Source: DATBLZ01 sp036555065
GTDB taxonomy: Bacteria > Pseudomonadota > Gammaproteobacteria > Steroidobacterales > Rariloculaceae
Length of the DNA: 6,111 nucleotides
NCBI GenBank assembly: GCA_036555065.1
Contig: DATBLZ010000183.1
Location: 1-6,111, forward strand
Direction: 5' to 3'
Positions within the stretch are counted from its first letter, which is position 1, and every line of letters begins with the position of its first letter. Made by a program: the position numbers and the translations under genes. Below the pieces are notes generated by a model. It made no database searches. It was not told the origin of the DNA and was given only the letters and a program-made list of their open reading frames with translations. Shown one piece after another: positions 1-3,611 of this stretch.

Positions 1-144
1 ACGGAGATGGTGATGCCCGGAGACAACATCCAGATGAAGGTGGAGTTGATCTCGCCGATTGCGATGGAAGAGGGCGTACGGTTTGCGATCCGCGAAGGCG
101 GCCGTACGGTCGGCGCGGGCGTCGTGGCGAAGATCATTCAGTAG
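1..144 (+). CDS. tuf: Elongation factor Tu, C-terminal end (5'-truncated by the window)
   Basis: This is the last 47 codons of EF-Tu, the GTPase that carries aminoacyl-tRNA to the ribosomal A site. The reading frame is open from base 1 and ends at TAG 142-144. The visible residues belong to the C-terminal beta-barrel (domain 3) and include the diagnostic strings MVMPGDNI, FAIREGGRTVGAG and the ending VVAKIIQ, which line up with the E. coli C-terminus almost residue by residue. The G domain lies upstream, outside the window. A tuf gene before tRNA-Trp and secE is a common proteobacterial arrangement, usually one of two tuf copies (tufB position in E. coli). Whether a second copy exists cannot be seen here. 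Identification is secure; only the copy name (tufA or tufB) is open. Confidence 0.98.
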   Translation, partial: TEMVMPGDNIQMKVELISPIAMEEGVRFAIREGGRTVGAGVVAKIIQ

Positions 145-163
145 GAATAGCGGCTGCGTGGGA

Positions 164-191
164 GCGGCTTCAGCCGCGATTCATTATTTAT
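164..191 (+). terminator. Small hairpin after tuf, possible weak terminator
   Basis: GCGGC (164-168) pairs with GCCGC (173-177) around a TTCA loop, followed by AT-rich sequence (180-191) with several T residues but no continuous run. An earlier GCGGCT (150-155) could pair with the same 3' arm (AGCCGC, 172-177). The position, 20 nt after the tuf stop, suits a partial terminator or a processing structure between tuf and the tRNA. The short 5-bp stem and broken T tract make efficient intrinsic termination doubtful. I could not find a convincing -35/-10 promoter pair in the remaining spacer, so read-through from tuf into tRNA-Trp remains possible. Confidence 0.35.
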
Positions 192-201
192 TAGTTTCGG
201 T

Positions 202-277
202 AGGCCAGTAGCTCAATTGGCAGAGCGGCGGTCTCCAAAACCGCAGGTTGGGGGTTCGATTCCCTCCTGGCCTGCCA
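202..277 (+). tRNA. trnW: tRNA-Trp (anticodon CCA)
   Basis: This is a complete 76-nt cloverleaf. The acceptor arm AGGCCAG (202-208) pairs with CTGGCCT (267-273). The D stem is GCTC (211-214) with GAGC (223-226). The anticodon stem GCGGT (228-232) pairs with ACCGC (240-244) around the loop CTCCAAA, with anticodon CCA at 235-237. The T stem GGGGG (250-254) pairs with CCCTC (262-266), with one G-U pair, around TTCGATT. The discriminator is G274, and the CCA end is encoded at 275-277. Anticodon CCA reads UGG, so this is the tryptophan tRNA. It lies 57 nt after tuf and 18 nt before the secE start, so it is probably cut from a transcript shared with secE-nusG. Confidence 0.98.
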
Positions 278-295
278 ATTTGTTCTCGGGAGTAG

Positions 296-673
296 ATGGA
301 AACACAAGAGGAAAACGCACCGACGCTGTTCGATACCGTCAAGCTGATCGCGTCGATTGCGATCCTGGTAGGCAGCGTTTTCGGCTACTACTACTATGCG
401 AGCGCATCGGTGCTGTTGCGCGCCGTCGGCGTGTTCGTGGGTTTCATCGTGGCTGTAGTCATCGCGTTCCAATCGGCGCAGGGGCGAACGCTCTGGGCGT
501 TCATTCAGGGATCGCGCGCGGAGATGCGCAAAGTCGTATGGCCGACGCGCGAGGAGACTTTTCAGACCACGATCGTCGTGATCGTGTTCGCGACGATCAT
601 GGGCGTATTCTTTTGGCTCCTGGACCTGTCATTGCTCTGGTTCACGAGCATCGTGACCGGCAGGGAGAGCTGA
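296..673 (+). CDS. secE: Preprotein translocase subunit SecE
   Basis: SecE is the small essential membrane subunit of the SecYEG translocon; it clamps and stabilises SecY in the inner membrane. The product is 125 aa, against 127 in E. coli. It has three predicted hydrophobic segments, at about residues 17-35, 39-58 and 91-113. This is the long SecE form known from Gammaproteobacteria and Betaproteobacteria; many other bacteria have one segment only. The family signature is the amphipathic helix before the last segment, with EMRKVVWPTREET at 76-88. The ATG at 296 follows a GGGAG ribosome binding site (288-292) and gives the expected length. The gene begins 18 nt after tRNA-Trp and ends 4 nt before nusG, the usual secE-nusG pair, so the two are very likely co-transcribed. 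Confidence 0.97.
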   Translation: METQEENAPTLFDTVKLIASIAILVGSVFGYYYYASASVLLRAVGVFVGFIVAVVIAFQSAQGRTLWAFIQGSRAEMRKVVWPTREETFQTTIVVIVFATIMGVFFWLLDLSLLWFTSIVTGRES

Positions 674-677
674 GCCG

Positions 678-1211
678 ATGGCGTTGCAGTGGTACGTGGT
701 GCATGCCTATTCGAACTACGAGCACAAGGTGAAGACCTCGCTCGAGGAACGCATCAAGCGTTATGGCCTGCAGGAAAAATTCGGCGAGGTGCTCGTGCCG
801 ACCGAAGAGGTCGTCGAGATGCGCGAGGGACAACGCCGGAAGAGCGAGCGCAAGTTCTTTCCGGGCTACGTGCTCGTGCAGATGGAGATGGACGATGAGA
901 CTTGGCACCTCGTCAAGGAGGTTCCGAAGGTGCTCGGTTTCATCGGCGGCAGCAGCGACCGACCGGCGCCGATTACGGAGAAGGAAGCGAACGCGATATT
1001 GAATCGAGTTCAGGAAGGCGTCGACAAGCCGCGCCCGAAGGTGCTATTCGAGCCCGGCGAGGTCGTGCGCGTGACGGCCGGCCCGTTCAACGATTTCAAC
1101 GGTGTGGTCGAGCAGGTCAACTACGACAAGAACAAGGTAAGAGTGGCGGTACAGATTCTCGGGCGATCGACTCCGGTGGAGCTCGATTTCGGCCAAGTGG
1201 AAAAGGCTTAA
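678..1211 (+). CDS. nusG: Transcription elongation/antitermination factor NusG
   Basis: NusG binds RNA polymerase through its NGN domain, suppresses pausing, and uses its KOW domain to contact either ribosomal protein S10 or Rho. The product is 177 aa (181 in E. coli). The NGN domain spans about residues 4-115, with WYVVHAYSNYE near the start and FFPGYVLV at 60-67. The KOW domain spans about 123-177, with the turn FEPGEVVRVTAGPFNDFNG at 124-142 and the typical ending TPVELDFGQVEKA. The ATG at 678 has its Shine-Dalgarno GGGAGAG (663-669) inside the end of secE, so translation may be coupled. One oddity: residue 161, in QILGRSTP, is leucine where E. coli has Phe165, a residue important for S10 and Rho contact. 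The rest of the fold looks intact. Confidence 0.98.
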   Translation: MALQWYVVHAYSNYEHKVKTSLEERIKRYGLQEKFGEVLVPTEEVVEMREGQRRKSERKFFPGYVLVQMEMDDETWHLVKEVPKVLGFIGGSSDRPAPITEKEANAILNRVQEGVDKPRPKVLFEPGEVVRVTAGPFNDFNGVVEQVNYDKNKVRVAVQILGRSTPVELDFGQVEKA

Positions 1212-1227
1212 GGCAAGGCTCGTTAGG

Positions 1228-1656
1228 ATGGCTAAGAAGATCGAAACGTACATCAAGCTCCAAGTGGCGGCCGCGAAGGCGAATCCGAGCCCGCCCGTCG
1301 GTCCGGCACTCGGCCAGCACGGCGTGAACATCATGGAGTTCTGCAAGGCTTTCAATGCCGCGACCCAGAAGATGGAGCCCGGAATCCCCGTGCCCGTCGT
1401 GATCACGGTCTACAACGACCGCAGCTTTACGTTCGTCACGAAGACTCCGCCTGCGGCGGTGTTGCTGAAGAAGGCCGCCGGCATCGAGAAAGGCAGCGGC
1501 ACGCCGAACTCGAACAAAGTCGGCAAAGTTACGCGTAAACAGCTCGAAGAGATCGCCAAGCTCAAGGAGCCCGATCTCAATTCGGCAGATCTCGAGGCGG
1601 CCGTGCGCATCATCGCCGGAAGCGCGCGCAGCATGGGCATCGACGTGGAGGGTTGA
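1228..1656 (+). CDS. rplK: 50S ribosomal protein L11
   Basis: L11 binds helices 43/44 of 23S rRNA in the GTPase-associated centre, where EF-Tu and EF-G act and where thiostrepton binds; in many bacteria it is also needed for RelA activation. The product is 142 aa, identical in length to E. coli L11. The N-terminal domain (about 1-70) carries the proline-rich stretch NPSPPVGPALGQHGVNIMEF (19-38). The C-terminal rRNA-binding domain (about 75-142) has FVTKTPPAAVLLKKAAG and ends SARSMGIDVEG. The ATG at 1228 is preceded by AAGG motifs (1210-1213 and 1215-1218). It follows nusG by 16 nt and precedes rplA by 5 nt, consistent with the conserved rplK-rplA unit. The gap is too short for the separate promoter and leader found before E. 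coli rplK. Confidence 0.98.
   Translation: MAKKIETYIKLQVAAAKANPSPPVGPALGQHGVNIMEFCKAFNAATQKMEPGIPVPVVITVYNDRSFTFVTKTPPAAVLLKKAAGIEKGSGTPNSNKVGKVTRKQLEEIAKLKEPDLNSADLEAAVRIIAGSARSMGIDVEG
1647..1652 (+). promoter_or_regulatory. Shine-Dalgarno site that sets the rplA start
   Basis: GGAGGG lies within the last codons of rplK, 9 nt before ATG 1662. It touches TTG 1653, leaving no spacing for that codon to be a start, so it supports the ATG as the true rplA initiator. Confidence 0.85.
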
Positions 1657-1661
1657 GACAG

Positions 1662-2366
1662 ATGCCGCGAGTCAGCAAAGCCAGGAAGAAAGCCGCGGAG
1701 CGCATCGTGCACGGCAAGTTGTACGCTGCGGACGAAGCGTTGAAGTTGGTGAAGGAATTGGCATCGGCCAAGTTCGTCGAATCCGTCGACGTCGCGATCA
1801 ATCTCGGCATCGATCCGTCGAAATCGGATCAGGTCGTGCGCGGCGCAACGGTGCTACCGGCCGGCACGGGCAAGAAAATCCGCGTCGCGGTCTTCACTCA
1901 AGGCGCGAACGCCGAGGCCGCCAAAGCGGCGGGTGCGGACGTCGTCGGCATGGAGGATCTCGCCGAGCGAATCCAGGGCGGCGAGCTCAACTTCGACGTC
2001 GTCATTGCGAGCCCCGATGCGATGCGCATCGTCGGCAAGCTCGGCCAGATTTTGGGACCGCGCGGCTTGATGCCGAATCCGAAAGTCGGCACCGTGAGCC
2101 CCGATGTCGCCGGCGCGGTGAAGAATGCAAAGGCGGGGCAAGTTCGTTACAAGGCCGACAAGGCGGGCACGGTGCACTGCCAAATCGGCAACGTGAGCTT
2201 CGAGGTCGACGCGCTCAAGCAGAACTTGACCGCGCTCTTGACGGATCTCAGCAAGGCGAAGCCCGCAGCCTCGAAGGGCGTGTTTCTGAAGAAGGTCAGC
2301 GTCTCCTCGACGATGGGGCCGGGTGTTCTGGTCGATTCGACATCCGTGCTCACTGTCGAGGCGTGA
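1662..2366 (+). CDS. rplA: 50S ribosomal protein L1
   Basis: L1 forms the mobile stalk of the 50S subunit that helps release E-site tRNA, and in E. coli it represses translation of rplK-rplA mRNA. The product is 234 aa, the same as E. coli. The two-domain layout is clear: domain I from about 1-67 and 159-234, domain II in between. Signatures include FVESVDVAINLGID (38-51), VFTQGANAEAAKAAGA (77-92) and LGPRGLMPNPKVGTV (131-145). I chose ATG 1662 rather than the in-frame TTG at 1653, because a strong GGAGGG site (1647-1652) sits 9 nt before the ATG and the length then matches the family exactly; the TTG would overlap the rplK stop codon (1654-1656). The GGAGGG site lies inside the end of rplK, suggesting translational coupling. 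Confidence 0.97.
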   Translation: MPRVSKARKKAAERIVHGKLYAADEALKLVKELASAKFVESVDVAINLGIDPSKSDQVVRGATVLPAGTGKKIRVAVFTQGANAEAAKAAGADVVGMEDLAERIQGGELNFDVVIASPDAMRIVGKLGQILGPRGLMPNPKVGTVSPDVAGAVKNAKAGQVRYKADKAGTVHCQIGNVSFEVDALKQNLTALLTDLSKAKPAASKGVFLKKVSVSSTMGPGVLVDSTSVLTVEA

Positions 2367-2420
2367 CCGTAGAGATTTCGTGATGGGTGGCGAGGCCCGG
2401 ATTGCCGGCCGTCATCGAAG

Positions 2421-2476
2421 ACCGTAGGCCTTCCGGAGTAGTCCGGGAGTTAATGGCAGGAGCCGCCTACGCAGAT
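2421..2476 (+). promoter_or_regulatory. L10 leader-like RNA structure in the rplA-rplJ spacer
   Basis: The mRNA leader of rplJ can fold into a closing stem GTAGGC (2424-2429) with GCCTAC (2465-2470). Directly inside is an 8-bp hairpin, 2430-2437 with 2442-2449 (one G-U pair), closed by a GTAG loop. An asymmetric unpaired segment (2450-2464, with TTAATGGCAGGAG) remains on the 3' side. The flanking strings GAAGACCGTAGGC and GCCTACGCAGA resemble those I recall from the L10 leader family. In E. coli, the L10-L7/L12 complex binds such a leader and represses rplJL translation. The position, 27 nt before the rplJ start, fits that role. The pairing is read directly; autoregulation is inferred from the family. 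Confidence 0.8.
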
Positions 2477-2477
2477 C

Positions 2478-2493
2478 TATACCAGGAGGTATA
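2478..2493 (+). promoter_or_regulatory. rplJ ribosome binding site within a small hairpin
   Basis: The near-perfect Shine-Dalgarno AGGAGGT (2484-2490) is 6 nt before the rplJ ATG at 2497. It lies within an inverted repeat: TATACC (2478-2483) pairs with GGTATA (2488-2493), with AGGA as the loop. Half of the Shine-Dalgarno would be in the loop and half in the stem. The 6-bp stem has four A-U and two G-C pairs, so it is weak and would probably be opened by an initiating ribosome. It follows the L10 leader stem by 7 nt and could be part of the same switch. Confidence 0.6.
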
Positions 2494-2496
2494 TGT

Positions 2497-3018
2497 ATGC
2501 CACTTAAGGTCGAAGCCAAACAGGCCCTCGTCGCCGAGGTCAACGCTGTCGCCGTGTCTGCGCAATCGGCCGTGGCAGCAGAGTATCGCGGTTTGACAGT
2601 CGCCGAATTGACGAAGCTTCGCGTCGCCGCGCGCAAAGCCGACGTGTACGTGAAGGTCGTCAAGAACACGCTGGCGAGACGCGCGGTGCAAGGCACGGAG
2701 TTCGAGTGTCTGCGGGAGAAGCTCAAGGGCCCCCTCGTGCTCGCCTTCTCGCGGCGCGATCCGGGTGCGGCAGCACGCGTGATCAAGAGCTTCGCGAAGG
2801 AGCACGAGAAGCTCGTGACCGTTGCCGTGGCGCTCGGCGGCGCGCTTTACAGTCCAAAAGACATCGATCGCGTTGCGGCGTTGCCGACGCTCGAGCAAGC
2901 ACGGGCGAAACTGCTCGGGACGCTCGTAGCACCGGTCGCGCAGCTCGTTCGGTTGCTCGCCGAGCCCGGTGCACGGCTGGCGCGCACGCTCAAGGCGCGC
3001 AGCGAGCAGGCGGCTTAG
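2497..3018 (+). CDS. rplJ: 50S ribosomal protein L10
   Basis: L10 anchors the L7/L12 stalk to 23S rRNA near L11 and, complexed with L7/L12, represses its own mRNA in E. coli. The product is 173 aa, longer than the 165 aa of E. coli. The N-terminal rRNA-binding domain spans about 1-130, with AEYRGLTVAELTKLR (28-42), VKVVKNTLARRAV (52-64) and PGAAARVIKSFAKEH (89-103). The rest is the long C-terminal helix that binds L7/L12 dimers. The extra length is in this helix, which contains two copies of an 11-residue pattern (Pro146/Pro157, Leu150/Leu161, Arg152/Arg163, Leu154/Leu165). That may give one more dimer site than in E. coli. The ATG at 2497 has a consensus Shine-Dalgarno. The gene is preceded by an L10-leader-like structure and followed by rplL after 58 nt. 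Confidence 0.97.
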   Translation: MPLKVEAKQALVAEVNAVAVSAQSAVAAEYRGLTVAELTKLRVAARKADVYVKVVKNTLARRAVQGTEFECLREKLKGPLVLAFSRRDPGAAARVIKSFAKEHEKLVTVAVALGGALYSPKDIDRVAALPTLEQARAKLLGTLVAPVAQLVRLLAEPGARLARTLKARSEQAA

Positions 3019-3046
3019 CTCGATTTGGGGTTTTTGGGTATTCGGG

Positions 3047-3059
3047 TAACGATTCGTTA
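3047..3059 (+). repeat. Short inverted repeat before the rplL ribosome binding site
   Basis: TAACGA (3047-3052) and TCGTTA (3054-3059) form a perfect palindrome around one T. As RNA it would be a 5-bp, AT-rich hairpin with a 3-nt loop, ending 5 nt before the rplL Shine-Dalgarno AGGAG (3065-3069). It may influence rplL initiation or mRNA processing, but a repeat this short could be chance. Confidence 0.35.
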
Positions 3060-3076
3060 ATTTCAGGAGCAGGAAC

Positions 3077-3457
3077 ATGGCTTTGTCGAATGAAGAGCTC
3101 ATCGAGGCGCTGAGCAGCAAACCGATCATGGAGATCGTGAGCCTCGTGAAGGCGCTCGAGGAGAAGTGGGGCGTCTCTGCGGCTGCGCCCGTGGCGGTTG
3201 CGGCCGGCGGCGGCGCGGCGCCCGCGGCGGCGGCTGCCGAAGAGAAGACCGAGTTCAACGTCACGATGACGGCGTTCGGCGACAACAAGGTCGCCGTGAT
3301 CAAGGTCGTCCGGTCGGTCACGGGGCTCGGCTTGAAGGAAGCGAAGGATCTCGTCGAGGGCGTGCCGAGCGTCGTCAAGGAGGCACTGCCCAAGGCCGAG
3401 GCCGAGGCAATCAAGAAGCAGCTCGAGGAAGCAGGCGCAAAAGCCGAGATCAAGTGA
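3077..3457 (+). CDS. rplL: 50S ribosomal protein L7/L12
   Basis: L7/L12 is the multi-copy, acidic stalk protein that recruits translational GTPases and stimulates their GTP hydrolysis. The product is 126 aa (121 in E. coli). The N-terminal dimerisation domain that binds L10 spans about 1-34 (SNEELIEALSSKPIMEIVSL). A flexible Ala/Gly/Pro-rich hinge follows (about 35-55). The factor-binding C-terminal domain spans 57-126, with KVAVIKVVRSVTGLGLKEAK at 71-90 followed by DLVEGVP. The hinge is slightly longer than in E. coli, which accounts for the size difference. The ATG at 3077 follows AGGAG (3065-3069). It lies directly downstream of rplJ, as is usual. Because L7/L12 is needed in several copies per ribosome, its translation is normally higher than that of rplJ; the separate ribosome binding site is consistent with this. 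Confidence 0.98.
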   Translation: MALSNEELIEALSSKPIMEIVSLVKALEEKWGVSAAAPVAVAAGGGAAPAAAAAEEKTEFNVTMTAFGDNKVAVIKVVRSVTGLGLKEAKDLVEGVPSVVKEALPKAEAEAIKKQLEEAGAKAEIK

Positions 3458-3479
3458 CACGGCGTTGTCGCGAGGTCAC
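3454..3479 (+). other. Hairpin across the rplL stop codon
   Basis: GTGAC (3454-3458), which includes the rplL TGA stop, pairs with GTCAC (3475-3479). Inside, GCG (3462-3464) can pair with CGC (3469-3471) around TTGT. It ends one base before the next, stronger hairpin (3481-3514). In E. coli the rplL-rpoB spacer holds an RNase III processing hairpin; this could be a counterpart, but only the pairing is seen. Confidence 0.4.
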
Positions 3480-3480
3480 G

Positions 3481-3522
3481 AGCGCAAAGCCGCCTTGGAC
3501 AGGGCGGGTGCGCTTAGGTTTT
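3481..3522 (+). terminator. Terminator-like hairpin between rplL and rpoB (possible partial attenuator)
   Basis: AGCGCA (3481-3486) pairs perfectly with TGCGCT (3509-3514). After a small internal loop (AAG against G), CCGCC plus TT (3490-3496) pairs with AG plus GGCGG (3501-3507), with one T-G pair, leaving a GGAC loop. This 13-bp, GC-rich structure is followed by TAGG and then TTTT (3519-3522). The interrupted T tract suggests incomplete termination. E. coli has a partial terminator in exactly this gap, which lowers rpoBC expression relative to rplJL. The location and shape support the same role here; termination efficiency is not shown by sequence. Confidence 0.55.
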
Positions 3523-3611
3523 CAACGAGTCCGTCACGCAATGCGCATTGGGCACGCAGGCTCGCCCGTGCGCAGCGCGACGGCCTAAGGTCGCACATGG
3601 AGTAGCACGCA

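Noticed and set aside
217..732. Plus-strand open frame running from inside tRNA-Trp through secE into nusG
   Set aside because: It begins inside the tRNA and overlaps secE, and its Arg-rich translation is what secE gives in another frame. It has no start context of its own.
2340..2420. Possible promoter for rplJ in the end of rplA and start of the spacer
   Set aside because: E. coli has a promoter in this area, but I see no -35/-10 pair with acceptable spacing here; the few TTC and TTG strings lack a TATAAT-like partner.
2383..2427. Fourteen-codon mini-ORF (ATG 2383, stop TAG 2425-2427) ending in the L10 leader stem
   Set aside because: A leader peptide was considered because the stop falls in the GTAGGC arm. 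There is no good Shine-Dalgarno before it and no run of regulatory codons, and the L10-binding leader explains the region without it.
2467..3453. Minus-strand open frame of 328 codons spanning rplJ and rplL
   Set aside because: It runs antisense through two conserved genes and their spacer. It has low-complexity Ala/Ser/Arg-rich content and no family resemblance; it is a shadow of the GC bias.
3540..3549. Perfect palindrome AATGCGCATT in the rplL-rpoB spacer, as a possible operator
   Set aside because: It is a single 10-bp site without a second copy or nearby promoter elements, and it cannot form an RNA hairpin without opening its centre. Chance is adequate.
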